Below, one piece after another: positions 42,717 through 51,929 of a stretch of DNA of 64,000 nucleotides. This DNA is from Trebonia sp036276115. GTDB lineage: Bacteria > Actinomycetota > Actinomycetes > Streptosporangiales > Streptosporangiaceae. Positions within the stretch are counted from its first letter, which is position 1. Each line of letters begins with the position of its first letter. Under the pieces are notes generated by a model. It was not told the DNA's origin, searched no databases, and saw only the letters and a program-made list of their open reading frames with translations. Position numbers and translations under genes: made by a program. The stretch spans positions 1 through 64,000 of the forward strand of contig DATBEM010000197.1 in the NCBI GenBank assembly GCA_036276115.1, in the 5' to 3' direction.

Positions 42717-44135
42717 CTATCGCGACGATGACGTCGCGTGGCCTGACAGGGCGGCCTGGATCTCCGTGGCGAGCGTGTCCACCGTGCCCCCGATGGCGCT
42801 CCAGCGCTGGCTTCCCGCCCGGAGCAGCGGCCACATCCGCCCCTGGAAGAGCGTGCTGTACTCGGTGTAGTAGCGCGTCACCGGGCGCGGCATCGCCCGG
42901 GCGATGCCCTTAAGGATCGTCGGTCCGATGCGAAGCTGCCTGCCGGCGATCTTCCCGCACAGCGGCTGCCCGGTGACGGCCGGCTGGCCGGCAACCTGGT
43001 ATCCATCGGGAAGCTGGCTGTTCGCGGTGTAGGCAGTCGACCGGGTGGCGGGGAAGCCGCCCACGGCGAACAGGCAGCGCTCGGCCTGCGCGGAGGTCAG
43101 GAACTCGACGACCTGCAGGGCCTCCGCCGGGTGGGCGCTGCTGGCCGAGATCGCGAGGTCCTGGCCGCCGAGCACCGAGGGAAAGGGCAACGGGACGACG
43201 CCGAATTTCACGGGTGGGAGACTTGATCCGGATTGCGGCGTTGTGAGCAAGTTGTAGTCAATCGGCCAGTTCCTCATGAACACAGCGTGGCCACCGGCGA
43301 ACGCTTGATATGACTGAAGCTCCGTATAGCTGCTCACCTCCGGGCTGGGGATCGGTTCCCCGGCCCCGATCTCGCTGACGAGGTGCTGCAGGACACCAGT
43401 GACGGCGCCGGGATCCCTGATCGTGCCGTCCGGGCCGATGGCGCTGGGGGCATCCCCCCGGATGATCTCCAGCAGGTTAACGCTCAGGCCCTCGTACTCG
43501 GAGAACTGTCCCGCGTAGCCCACCGACAGGCGGGGATCGCTGCCTTGCACCTGCTGCGCCTCCTGGAGGACCGCCCAGAGCGTCGTGAGGTCGCTGAGGT
43601 CACGGACGAGGTCGGACCGGTAGTAGAGCAGGCCCACGTCGGTGGTGAACGGCGCGGCGTACAACTGCCCGGCGTCGTCGCGGCCGGACGCCAGCGGCTG
43701 GGGAAGGAAGCCGTCGAGCGGGAGCCTGCCCTGCAGGGACCAGAGGTACCCCGCCCGCGCGAACTCCGACACCCATTCGTTGTCCAGGTTGTAGATGTCG
43801 TAGCTGGCGTCCTCCGCCTGAGCGGCCGCGAGCATCTCGGCATGCTCCTGGGTCGAGTCGCCGTCGATCGCGTCTATCCGCACGCGGATGCGGGTGCGCT
43901 CCTCCTCGTTGGCGTTCCACCAGCTGGCGAGCTGGCCGTACATGCCGGTGGCGCCATTCAGTGGCTGGCTGCCGGGACTGATGCTGGTGTCCGTCCCGGT
44001 CAAGATGGTGATCGTGACCGGCCCGCTGGCGCGCGGGGGGAAGGGCCCAGCGCCGGGGGCCGAGGCGCAGCCGGCCGCGACCGCCGCGACCGCCGCGATG
44101 ACGAGCGCGATGGACGCCACCCGCACCCCGCTCAC
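42717..44135 (-). CDS. Extracellular solute-binding lipoprotein (family 1)
   Basis: The protein has 472 residues. A lipoprotein signal with lipobox VAAGCAS is followed by a type-1 solute-binding fold (TILTGTDTSI, DIYNLDNEWVSEFARAGYLW, APFTTDVGLLYYRSDLV, AFAGGHAVFMRNWP). These usually feed sugars to ABC importers, but no permease or ATPase is encoded nearby. Start GTG at 44135 overlaps the stop of the vWA protein gene (GTGA), so its partner is likely that membrane protein rather than an importer. Confidence 0.85.
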   Translation of the reverse strand: MSGVRVASIALVIAAVAAVAAGCASAPGAGPFPPRASGPVTITILTGTDTSISPGSQPLNGATGMYGQLASWWNANEEERTRIRVRIDAIDGDSTQEHAEMLAAAQAEDASYDIYNLDNEWVSEFARAGYLWSLQGRLPLDGFLPQPLASGRDDAGQLYAAPFTTDVGLLYYRSDLVRDLSDLTTLWAVLQEAQQVQGSDPRLSVGYAGQFSEYEGLSVNLLEIIRGDAPSAIGPDGTIRDPGAVTGVLQHLVSEIGAGEPIPSPEVSSYTELQSYQAFAGGHAVFMRNWPIDYNLLTTPQSGSSLPPVKFGVVPLPFPSVLGGQDLAISASSAHPAEALQVVEFLTSAQAERCLFAVGGFPATRSTAYTANSQLPDGYQVAGQPAVTGQPLCGKIAGRQLRIGPTILKGIARAMPRPVTRYYTEYSTLFQGRMWPLLRAGSQRWSAIGGTVDTLATEIQAALSGHATSSSR

Positions 44136-46465
44136 CGGCCCGCGGAGAACTGGCTGACCATCTGGCCGAGCTGCTGTCCGAGGTCATTGGCGTTCACGCA
44201 GGTACCTCCGTTAGTGGTTGCCAGGGCGGCCAGGGTGTCACGCGGGCTGCCCGGGGGCGCCTGCGCGCACCCGGCATCGCCGAACGCGATGACGAACACT
44301 CGGGCGATCGGCTGCGCCGCACCGATCGGCTTGAGCAAGTCCCCCACGCTGACAAGGGTGTTGCCAGCGGGATCCTGGCCGCCGCGGTAGGAATCGCCGT
44401 CGGTCAGCAAGATCACCGAACTGGTGGCCCCCTGCGCTTTCGCGAGCGGGCTGTACAGCGCGGCGGCGGCCTTCGTGATCAGGTCAAACTCGGCCGAGTG
44501 GGCGTGCGCGGACAGCGTGCTCGTCCTCGCCGCCACGGCGTCGCGCTGGGCAGTGGCCCCGCTGTCAAGGGGCACCAGCGCCTGGAAGGTGGACGAGCCC
44601 GCCCCCGGGAACGCCCAGATCCCGACGCTGTCCCTGGCCCCGAGGGACGCGGTCGGCCCGGGGCCGAGGACCTGGCTCACGGCCGACGATATCTGCTGGA
44701 GGTACGGCTCCATCGGGCCTGAGTCGTCGATCGCGACCAGGACTTGCGCGGGCGGCGCTTTCCTGGTGAAGAGCTGCAGGGCGCTACTCAGCTGCGACCG
44801 CGACGGAAGCGCCCCCGGCAGCGCCGGCCAGGGCTGCGGCGGCCCCAGCCCGTAGGCGTTCAGTACGCCCTGTCCCGCCGTGCTGCCGAGCCAGTGGTAG
44901 AAGTCGAGCGCGTACCCCTGCGCGAGCCGCGCCGCGGCGGAGTTTCCGCCCCAGCTCAGCGATACGAGCGGAAAGTCCAGCGAGGCCGCGTCAGACGGGC
45001 TGAGCGCCGTCAGGGACGGGAACGGGGCGCTAAGCGCGGGGCAGGCTCCCTCGTTCAGCTGGCCGAGGCGGTATTGCGTCATCGCCGCCACGGAGACCAG
45101 GTAGGCCGATGACACCGCATGCCCCTGCTCGGCCGCCTGAGCCGCCGCGCACAACGCGATGCCGCTATCGGACGGGAAGCTGCCGGATGCCGCGATCTGC
45201 CGTTGCCCCGTGGACGTCAGGTCCCGGTAGATACCGGCGATCCCCAGCAATCCCGTCGCCGACTGGCCCGGGTTCGGCACGCTCAGGCTGATGCCGTGCT
45301 GCTGGAGCGCGGTGTACAGGGTGCCCCAGTTGCCGGCGCGATCGGTGGCCGGGATGCTGTCGGCCCGCGCGGTGGGGACGGCCAGGACCAGGGGCGAGCT
45401 GCCAGTCGATCCGGCGATCTGCATCCCCGGGGTGGCGGGACCGCGATGAGCGCTGATGACGTTCGTGACTTCCTCGGACGACGATGGAAGCCAGATGTCC
45501 GGGCGCGGGCCGTCGGCGCTGAGCGCACTGGGGCCCCAGCCCGATTCGAGGTCCGCCTCGGCGTCCCCGTCGGACCGCGCCGCGGACACGGTGAGGTCAG
45601 CGGCGTAGCACGACTGGCCCAGGAACGTCGGCTCGGCCTGCTCGAACAGGCTGGCGGCGGCATGAACGGCGGCAACGTTCTCCGACGAGGCGAGCACGGG
45701 GATCTCGACCGGAACCCGGCATGCTGGCACGAGGTCAAGGCGCCCGAGCGTCGCGCCGGCCGACAGGCCCAGGCAGGTCACCGTGAACGCCATGACCATC
45801 CGCGACCCTGAGCGAGCCCACCCTCCCCACGAGCGGCGGCGCCCGCGCCAGGCAAGGATGGCGGCCCCGCCGAGCAGCATCACCACTCCCGCCAGCGCGA
45901 GCGCCCCCCAGGTGAGGCCGTGCGCGAAGCCATTGCCCAGGGTCCAGTAGCCGAGGAAGAATGCCCCGGCCAACAGGGCGCCCAGGGCCACGATCACGCG
46001 GATGAGCGGCAGTAGCCCGGACGCCGCGCCGTGCGGCGCCGGCCGTGGCCGCCGGCCACTGGCTGACGCGGAACCGGGCGGGCCGCCGCGTGCCGGGGAA
46101 GGCGACAGGACTGGCGGCGAAGCAAGGGGCGCTTGGGTTGCCGCCTGCGCCCTCGCCCCTCCGACGGAGCTTCCGGGCGGGGCCTTGGGCCGTCGCGCGC
46201 GCGTTTGCAGCCAGAGGTATACCGCGCCTGCGACCGCGAGCGCCCCAAGCAGGGTGAACATGAGCGCTTGCCGGTGCTGGAAGTCGTTGGCGATGGTGGA
46301 GCCCACGCCCAGGGCGACCGCCCCGACAAAGGTGCCCGTGGCGCTAGTCACGGAGGCCGGGAATTTCCGGGCCGTGCCCTGCTCGTCTCCGCCCTCCCCA
46401 GTACCTTTCGGCGCCGGCGGGCCATTATCCGCGGGCATGCCGTTGTCTTCCGTACTCCCTGGCAT
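44132..46465 (-). CDS. Membrane protein with substrate-binding-like and vWA domains
   Basis: About 777 residues. A Pro-rich N-terminus is followed by four or five membrane helices (about 45-240), an extracytoplasmic substrate-binding-like region (PVEIPVLASSENVAAVHAA, PDIWLPSSSEEV) and a C-terminal vWA domain (about 570-760) with a metal-site motif DDSGPM (Pro in place of the second Ser of DxSxS) and LLTDGDSY. ATG at 46465 chosen for GGGGAG 9 nt upstream. It is coupled to the solute-binding lipoprotein. Likely a surface complex; similar SBP-vWA proteins are known in actinobacteria with unknown function. Confidence 0.8.
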   Translation of the reverse strand: MPGSTEDNGMPADNGPPAPKGTGEGGDEQGTARKFPASVTSATGTFVGAVALGVGSTIANDFQHRQALMFTLLGALAVAGAVYLWLQTRARRPKAPPGSSVGGARAQAATQAPLASPPVLSPSPARGGPPGSASASGRRPRPAPHGAASGLLPLIRVIVALGALLAGAFFLGYWTLGNGFAHGLTWGALALAGVVMLLGGAAILAWRGRRRSWGGWARSGSRMVMAFTVTCLGLSAGATLGRLDLVPACRVPVEIPVLASSENVAAVHAAASLFEQAEPTFLGQSCYAADLTVSAARSDGDAEADLESGWGPSALSADGPRPDIWLPSSSEEVTNVISAHRGPATPGMQIAGSTGSSPLVLAVPTARADSIPATDRAGNWGTLYTALQQHGISLSVPNPGQSATGLLGIAGIYRDLTSTGQRQIAASGSFPSDSGIALCAAAQAAEQGHAVSSAYLVSVAAMTQYRLGQLNEGACPALSAPFPSLTALSPSDAASLDFPLVSLSWGGNSAAARLAQGYALDFYHWLGSTAGQGVLNAYGLGPPQPWPALPGALPSRSQLSSALQLFTRKAPPAQVLVAIDDSGPMEPYLQQISSAVSQVLGPGPTASLGARDSVGIWAFPGAGSSTFQALVPLDSGATAQRDAVAARTSTLSAHAHSAEFDLITKAAAALYSPLAKAQGATSSVILLTDGDSYRGGQDPAGNTLVSVGDLLKPIGAAQPIARVFVIAFGDAGCAQAPPGSPRDTLAALATTNGGTCVNANDLGQQLGQMVSQFSAGR

Positions 46466-46818
46466 GTGGAGCCACTCCCCTGATCGTTGCCGTCCCGCAA
46501 CGACGCGTGGATCTAAACCGGCTGATGCGGCCACATTTCCCCGATCACCGCATCTAGCATCGCCCGCAGCCTACCGCGTGCCCTGCCCAGGATGCGGCTT
46601 ATCGGCAGACGGCATGATCGCGTGCCCGAATCGTGACGCGCCTAGCCTTAGGTGACGATGGCTGATGGTCGTCCGTGAATTTTCCAGGAGTGGCGCCACG
46701 GGCACGATTCGCCTCGTGTGGCGCTCATTCCACGTGACGATCAGCCGGGTGCCGGCTCGCCTTGCCTGCGGGTTCTCCCTGAGCTCGGGACGGGACGGGA
46801 CGGCCCCCGCGGGGGCGG
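46466..46818. other. Intergenic region upstream of the vWA gene
   Basis: About 350 bp. The promoter of the vWA-lipoprotein operon is expected here. No supported gene; frames are short and without ribosome sites. Confidence 0.45.
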
Positions 46819-46990
46819 TCAGGCGGTCGCGCGCGCGGCCTTGAGGATGATCTGGGTCACGGCGCCCGGGTCGGAGACCATCGACAGGTGCGGCGCGTGG
46901 ACCTCGGTGATGCGGGCGCCTGCCTGGCGGGCCATGGCGAGCTGGACAGCGGTTCCTGGGTCGCCGCCAGCATCCGCGCCTCTGCGGCCG
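46819..46990 (-). pseudogene. Alpha/beta hydrolase C-terminal remnant
   Basis: The minus strand reads MARQAGARITEVHAPHLSMV and DPGAVTQIILKAARATA then TGA, the typical end of a small alpha/beta hydrolase with its catalytic His in HLSMVS. Just upstream, in another frame, PAAEARMLAATQEPL matches an earlier segment of the same family. The roughly 45 residues that should separate them are missing, and no start exists. A deletion plus frameshift remnant. Confidence 0.65.
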
Positions 46991-47637
46991 GAAGGCCGTT
47001 CGCGAAGCAGGAGGGGAACAAATATCGGCTTGCCGTCCCGCGCTTACGCGCACGCGAGCAGCGATAATACCGACTAGGACTTCCCGGATTTCAGGAAGAG
47101 AGCAAGCAGGGCACGCTGGCTAATTTTAACGAGGGTGCCGTGGGCAAAACAGCCTGGCTGATGGCTTGGCGTATCCCAGGCGCGCGGACTCGCCTGCCGC
47201 GGTCTATAGCAGAATTCATCGCTGGCTGTTTCCTCACTCTCGCACGTCAGTCCCTGAATAGCAGGCGCGCGAAGCCCGGCCCGGACGCCGGTGACCGCTT
47301 CGCCGGGCATTATTCTTGTCATTATGATTCCGGGCTGGTGGGCCGGTAAGCGTGTGACGGCTTTCATGATCAAACCCCTCCGGCGACCAGGCCGAACGGC
47401 TCTACGACACCCTGTAGCCTCGCCGCCGCGCTCGCCCTGGCCGCCGCCGGCCCGGGCGCGCAGGCGAGGGCGCGAGCTCAACGGCGCGGCCGGAGAGGCG
47501 AACCGGCGCGCAACCGCTGTTGACCGCGGCCTGCCGCATACCGGGCAGCACATCGCCGAGCAGGTCAAGCGCATTCACGAGGTCGTGCAGAAGACCTGCG
47601 ACCTCGTCGTCTGCGTCCCTGGCCACTGTCGCGGCGA
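46991..47637. other. Gene-poor stretch (about 650 bp)
   Basis: Several frames are open on both strands but none has a ribosome site, family sequence or the strong GC third-position bias of the neighbours. The part 47060-47350 is clearly less GC-rich. It may be decayed coding DNA next to the hydrolase remnant. Confidence 0.5.
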
Positions 47638-48255
47638 CTACGGCCGATCGTGGCGCCTGGCCTCAGCCAGGGTACGGGCGACCGCTGCCGCTTCGACGGC
47701 CACGTCCTGCACGCTGGCCTCCCGGTCGGTGTAGAGGCCGCTGCGCCAGAGGGTGGCGTACCCGTGGGCGGCGGCAAACGCGCGATCGATGAGCTGGAGC
47801 GCGGCCCTGGCATCGCCGCCGGCGACGGACAGGGCCGCCCGCAGCGGGGGCTCCATGACCGCGCGGCCGGCGTCCATCAGGTCTTCGTCGCCGCGCCCCC
47901 GCAGTTCGGCGGCGAAGATCAGGTCGAAGCCGGCGCCGTGCTCGGCGGTGAACAGCGCGTAGACGGCGGCGGCGCCCGCCAGGTCCGCGACCGGGTCGGA
48001 CCCGGGCAACCCGGAATAAGGGCAAGCCGCCTGGAACCGGCGAGTGAGGTTGCGCGCGGCTTCGGTGGCGGCCGCGATCAGCAGGGCCTGCCGGCTCGGA
48101 AAGTGCCGGTACGGAGCCCCGCCGCTGACCTCGGTCCGGCGGGCGACCTCGGCCACCGACAGCGCCGCCACGCCCCGCTCGGCGATCAGCGCGAGGGCGC
48201 TCTCGACCAGGGCGGCCTTCAGGTCGCCGTGATGGTACCCGGCGCGCTTCGGCAC
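47638..48255 (-). CDS. TetR-family regulator (probably of the adjacent SDR)
   Basis: The protein has 205 residues. N-terminal helix-turn-helix (AERGVAALSVAEVARRTEVS, APYRHFPSRQAL) and a ligand-binding C-terminal domain typical of TetR. GTG at 48255 with GGAGGGGGA upstream. It is divergent from the SDR gene at 48382 across 126 bp that hold two similar 16-bp inverted sites (48319-48356), so it very likely represses both genes until a ligand binds. Confidence 0.92.
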   Translation of the reverse strand: MPKRAGYHHGDLKAALVESALALIAERGVAALSVAEVARRTEVSGGAPYRHFPSRQALLIAAATEAARNLTRRFQAACPYSGLPGSDPVADLAGAAAVYALFTAEHGAGFDLIFAAELRGRGDEDLMDAGRAVMEPPLRAALSVAGGDARAALQLIDRAFAAAHGYATLWRSGLYTDREASVQDVAVEAAAVARTLAEARRHDRP

Positions 48256-48318
48256 ATTTCCCCCTCCACGTATGCGAGGACAGCCTACCGGCGGTGAATC
48301 GCAGTCGGCCGCGTTGAC

Positions 48319-48356
48319 GTAAGAGCACTCTTACATTAATGTATTAGCAATCTTAC
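48319..48356. promoter_or_regulatory. Two tandem TetR operator sites (GTAAGAGCACTCTTAC type)
   Basis: Site 1 (48319-48334) is GTAAGAG-CA-CTCTTAC, a perfect 7-bp-arm inverted repeat. Site 2 (48341-48356) is GTATTAGCAATCTTAC, 13 of 16 identical. Their starts are 22 bp apart, about two helical turns, so two dimers would bind on the same face. They lie between the divergent TetR and SDR starts, 26 nt before the SDR ATG at the right end. Confidence 0.75.
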
Positions 48357-48381
48357 ATCTAGGTTTCCGGAGGTCACTGGC

Positions 48382-49146
48382 ATGCCAACCACCACCTTGC
48401 AGTCGACGGTCGCCCTGGTCACGGGCGCCAGCAGCGGCATCGGCCAGGCAACCGCGCGCAGGCTCGCGGCCCGGGGCGCCACCGTCGTGCTGGTCGCCCG
48501 CCGCCAGGACCGGATCGACGCGCTGGCTAAGGAGCTCACCGGGGCGGGCGGCGAGGCGGTCGCGCTGGCCGCCGACCTGACCGGCGCCGACGCTGCCGCC
48601 GCGGCCGTCACCACCGCCGTCGACCAGTTCGGCCGGCTCGACATCCTGGTCAACAGCGCCGGCGTCATGCTGACCGGCGACTCGGCCGCGGCCCCGCTCA
48701 GCGAATGGGAGCGGATGGTCGACATCAACGTCAAGGGCCTGCTGTACGTCACCAAGGCAGCCCTCCCGCACCTGATCGAGGCCGCCGCCGACAGCCGGCG
48801 GCGGGTCGCCGACGTGGTCAACATCAGCTCGATCGCCGGCCGCTTCGCCATTCCCGGCGGCGCGGTGTACAACGCGACCAAGTTCGGCGTCACCGGCGCG
48901 ACCGAGGCCTGGCGGCAGGAGTACGCCCGGCGCAACGTCCGATTCTCCGTCATCGAGCCGGGCCTGACCCAGACCGAGCTCATCGGCCACATGCAGCCGG
49001 CCGTCCAGGAGCGGATGGCCGCCCGCTTCGCCGACGTTGAGCAACTGCAGCCCGACGACATCGCCGAAGCCGTCGAGTACATCGTCACCAGCCCGCGCCG
49101 CCGGGCCGTGGCCGAAATCGTCCTCCGCCCCACCGGCCAGCTCTGA
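48382..49146 (+). CDS. Short-chain dehydrogenase/reductase
   Basis: The protein has 254 residues. Classical SDR: cofactor motif TGASSGIGQAT, NSAG, catalytic Ser in NISSIAG and YNATK with Tyr and Lys. An Arg pair after the second strand (VARRQDR) favours NADP. ATG at 48382 with GGAGG 9 nt upstream. Control by the divergent TetR is likely. Substrate unknown. Confidence 0.92.
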   Translation: MPTTTLQSTVALVTGASSGIGQATARRLAARGATVVLVARRQDRIDALAKELTGAGGEAVALAADLTGADAAAAAVTTAVDQFGRLDILVNSAGVMLTGDSAAAPLSEWERMVDINVKGLLYVTKAALPHLIEAAADSRRRVADVVNISSIAGRFAIPGGAVYNATKFGVTGATEAWRQEYARRNVRFSVIEPGLTQTELIGHMQPAVQERMAARFADVEQLQPDDIAEAVEYIVTSPRRRAVAEIVLRPTGQL

Positions 49147-49152
49147 GGAGGG

Positions 49153-49182
49153 CACCCGGCGGCCACGGGCGGCACCCGGGTG
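49153..49182. terminator. Possible hairpin between convergent genes
   Basis: CACCCGG (49153-49159) can pair with CCGGGTG (49176-49182), between the SDR stop (49146) and the phosphatase stop (49189). The long loop and lack of a T-run make this weak. Confidence 0.3.
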
Positions 49183-49188
49183 GACCGG

Positions 49189-50355
49189 TTACGGCGTGGC
49201 GGTGGCCCATTGCACGAGCAGGAGCGTGGCGTCGTCGCGCAAGCCGTCCTGCTGGCGGTCGAGCAGGGCCTGGACCAGGCGCCGCAGCATCTCCTCAGGC
49301 GGCTGCTGGCTGGCGGCTTCCCGCTCAAGCAGGTCGATGAGCCTGTCCAGCCCGAAGAACTCCCCGTCCGCCGAGCGGGCCTCGGTCACGCCGTCGGTGT
49401 AGAGCACGACCGCGTCGCCGGGCTCGAGATCGGCGCGGTTGAGGGCCGGGGCGCCACCGCCCAGGCCGAACGGCACGATGGGCTCGCTGGCTAGCTCCGC
49501 GACGACCTTGCGGCCGCGCAGCAGCAGCGGCGGCGGGTGCCCGGCGCAGGACCATTCCAGCCGGCCAGTGGCGATCGCGAGCTTCCCGATGATGCCGGTG
49601 GCGAACGACTCGTCGCCGTAATGGTCGACGAGCGCCTGGTCGATGGCCGCGTGGATGCCCGGGACCGGGGTGCCGCTCCGGCGCGCGTGACGGTAGGCGC
49701 CGATGGCCAGGCCGGTCAGCAGGGTCGAGGCGATGCCGTGGCCCATCCCGTCGAAGATGGCGAAATCCAGGCAGCCGTCGCCGGCCACGTAGTCGAAGGC
49801 GTAGTCGAACGCGTCGCCGGCGATGTCGTAGGCGGGCTCCAGCAGCCCGGCGACCAGGGCACCGGTGGTGCGAGTGGTCAGCGGCGGCAGCAGGTCCCAC
49901 TGCATCCCCGCTGGCAGCGACATGCCCTGTTTCTGGCGGCGGATGTTCGGGATGTCGCTGACCTGCGCGGCCGAGGCGACGACCAGCCCGGCGAAAACGC
50001 CGACCAGCCCGGCCCGCTCCAGGGCCGAGGGGTCCGCGCTCGGGACGGTGAGCGCCAGCACCCCGGTCCTGCTCGCCTGCTCCGTCACCGGGACCCAGAC
50101 CCGGACCGACTCGCCGCGCTCGCCGGCCACCGGCAGGCCGCTGGCGAACGCCCGGCCCGCCATGGATCCCTCGACCGCCTCCGGGGCAACCCCGGCGACC
50201 AGCGGGAGCAGCACCTTACCGGAGAAGTCGGCCAGGTAGACCACGGGATCCCAGGCCGGCACCGCCGCGCATGCCGCGATGAGCACCTGGTGAAGGTCAC
50301 CCCCGGCGGCGTCGCGCAAGGCGCGCAGCGCCCCGGGGTAGCCAGACTCGCGCAT
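49189..50355 (-). CDS. SpoIIE-type PP2C phosphatase with N-terminal GAF-like region
   Basis: About 388 residues. Residues 10-150 look GAF-like (QVLIAACAAVPAWDPVVYLA, RVWVPVTEQASRTGVLALTV). Residues 165-385 form a PP2C/SpoIIE phosphatase with metal motifs DIAGDAFDYAF, FDGMGHG, LYTDGVTEAR and GLRDDATLLLVQ. It likely dephosphorylates an anti-sigma-factor antagonist. ATG at 50355 chosen (GGAG 6 nt upstream). No sigma or anti-sigma gene is adjacent. Confidence 0.9.
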   Translation of the reverse strand: MRESGYPGALRALRDAAGGDLHQVLIAACAAVPAWDPVVYLADFSGKVLLPLVAGVAPEAVEGSMAGRAFASGLPVAGERGESVRVWVPVTEQASRTGVLALTVPSADPSALERAGLVGVFAGLVVASAAQVSDIPNIRRQKQGMSLPAGMQWDLLPPLTTRTTGALVAGLLEPAYDIAGDAFDYAFDYVAGDGCLDFAIFDGMGHGIASTLLTGLAIGAYRHARRSGTPVPGIHAAIDQALVDHYGDESFATGIIGKLAIATGRLEWSCAGHPPPLLLRGRKVVAELASEPIVPFGLGGGAPALNRADLEPGDAVVLYTDGVTEARSADGEFFGLDRLIDLLEREAASQQPPEEMLRRLVQALLDRQQDGLRDDATLLLVQWATATP

Positions 50356-50485
50356 CGCGGCTCCATTCGGGCGGTAGTGCACCGAAACGGGTGCGCCTGG
50401 CCAGGCTACCTGCGCCCGTGGCGGCTTACCGCCGGGCTGCCGCGGGTGCGGTGCATGCCGCTGCGGTCGGCGCCGGGATGGGTCG

Positions 50486-51142
50486 TCAGGTGGCGTCGGA
50501 GGATTCCCGGTCCGGCGGCTGAGGCTGCATGGCGGTGCCGTCGAGCAGCACGGCGAATGCCTGCTCGACGATGGGGAGCAAGCGCGCGGCGTCCAGGCCG
50601 GGACCGCCGTAGCGGCCGCGGTAGAGCTGGGCGGACGCGCGGAGCGCAGAGGTGGCGGCGCAGGCGGTGACGACCGCGCGCAGTTGCTCCTCGTCGGTCG
50701 GGGATTCGATGCCGGCCCGGGCGAGCAGGGTGTCGGCGATGCCCTGCTCCCAGTCGGCGAGCAGGCGGATCAGGCTGAGCCGGGCGCGCAGCCCGGCGAC
50801 CGGGCTGGCCAGGCTCCGGGCTAGCGCGGGCGGCCCGCCGGGGCCGATCAGGGTGCGCAGCGCGGCGAGGATCGCGGCCAGCGGCGGCTCGCCGGCGGGG
50901 CGTGCGCGAAGGGCCGCGAGGATGACCGGGAGCAGGTCCGAGACGTCCGTGCGAAGCAGGTCGTCCTTGCTGTCGAAGTAGCGGAAGAAGGTCCGGCGCG
51001 AGACGTTGGCCGCCTCGGTGACGTCGTCGATCGTGGTCCGCGAGAAGCCCTTCTCCGCGAACAGCCGGCGTGCCGCGTCGCGCAGCGCCTGGCGGGTCTC
51101 GTCCTTCTTGCGGTCCCGCCGCCCGGCGTCCGGCCGGGGCAT
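50486..51142 (-). CDS. TetR-family regulator (divergent from lipoprotein gene)
   Basis: About 218 residues. Helix-turn-helix in AEKGFSRTTIDDVTEAANVS and RRTFFRYFDSKDDLL; C-terminal all-helical domain with a terminal family motif. The start is uncertain (ATG 51142 or an upstream start); no good ribosome site. It faces the lipoprotein gene at 51307; three related GGCACTA-type sites lie between and probably form its operator region. Confidence 0.9.
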   Translation of the reverse strand: MPRPDAGRRDRKKDETRQALRDAARRLFAEKGFSRTTIDDVTEAANVSRRTFFRYFDSKDDLLRTDVSDLLPVILAALRARPAGEPPLAAILAALRTLIGPGGPPALARSLASPVAGLRARLSLIRLLADWEQGIADTLLARAGIESPTDEEQLRAVVTACAATSALRASAQLYRGRYGGPGLDAARLLPIVEQAFAVLLDGTAMQPQPPDRESSDAT

Positions 51143-51216
51143 GCTCACGGCGCCGTCACAGCGCGCTGCCTGCCACTCATACCGGCAGTCTGCCACAAGC
51201 CGCCAGCCGCAAATAA

Positions 51217-51286
51217 GGCACTAGTGCATTATGGCACTATTGACACTTTCACTCGCGTGGCCCACACTGATTTTGGCACTAATGCC
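51217..51286. promoter_or_regulatory. Three related GGCACTA sites (candidate TetR operators)
   Basis: GGCACTAGTGCA (51217-51228), GGCACTATTGAC (51233-51244) and GGCACTAATGCC (51275-51286) share GGCACTA and two or more are near-palindromes (GGCA-ctaa-TGCC in the third). They sit between the divergent TetR and lipoprotein starts. They probably form the TetR autoregulatory region. Confidence 0.5.
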
Positions 51287-51306
51287 ATTTAGCGAGGGAG
51301 TGACCC

Positions 51307-51903
51307 GTGGCAGGTACGCCCGTAGGCCGTCTGGCGCGGGGAGCGGTCCTGTCGGTGGCCGCGTTCGCGCTGGCCGCCGCAGTCGCGGGATGCAGGGGGC
51401 AGGTGGTGGCATCCGCGCCGAGCGCCTCCCCCACGGCGCCGGCGCCGGTGCCGGCATCGCCGCCGACGCCGACGGCGGTCACCTCGACGCCGGCCGATCC
51501 ACCGGCAACGCCGGCCGCCCAGACCACCATGGCGACCAGCCCGGCGCCGGGCGCAGGGGCGCTTTCTGCCTCAGTCACCTCGCCGGTTCCGCTGTCGGGT
51601 ACTGCCGCCGCGCCAGTGTCCTGCGTGACCGGGATCAGCTACCGCGCAGAGGTCTCCAGCGCCGTCATCCATGGCGATCAGGTGTCCTTTACCGTGGCGA
51701 TCGCCCGCTACCGCGGGCCGGGCAGTTATCTGGCTGTCGTCGCGGTGACGCTGCGCCAGCCGACGGGAGTGGTGACCACGGTGGCCGGCGTCTCCCGGGT
51801 CCCCGCGACGATCACCTCCTCCGGCGGATCGTTCTCCGTGAGCGCGGTCGGCAGCGCCGGGCGGACCCTCAGCGGCTCGCTGACCTGGACGTGCGGGACA
51901 TGA
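51307..51903 (+). CDS. Secreted lipoprotein with Pro/Thr-rich linker
   Basis: The protein has 198 residues. A signal peptide with lipobox VAGCRG is followed by a Pro/Ala/Thr-rich linker (about 33-90) and a small beta-rich domain (CVTGISYRAEVSSAVIHGDQ, and two Cys near the ends that could pair). GTG at 51307 with GAGGGAG upstream. Regulated by the divergent TetR if the operators are real. Function unknown. Confidence 0.75.
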   Translation: MAGTPVGRLARGAVLSVAAFALAAAVAGCRGQVVASAPSASPTAPAPVPASPPTPTAVTSTPADPPATPAAQTTMATSPAPGAGALSASVTSPVPLSGTAAAPVSCVTGISYRAEVSSAVIHGDQVSFTVAIARYRGPGSYLAVVAVTLRQPTGVVTTVAGVSRVPATITSSGGSFSVSAVGSAGRTLSGSLTWTCGT

Positions 51904-51929
51904 CCGGGCGGTCCCAGCGCTGGCTGGGA

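Noticed and set aside
42717..44135. Sugar ABC importer locus
   Set aside because: Only the binding protein is present; no permease or ATPase genes on either side.
47402..47626. Minus-strand frame resembling a helical small protein (EVAGLLHDLVNALDLL)
   Set aside because: No ribosome site, sits in a decayed-looking stretch, and the other half is low-complexity Arg/Pro.
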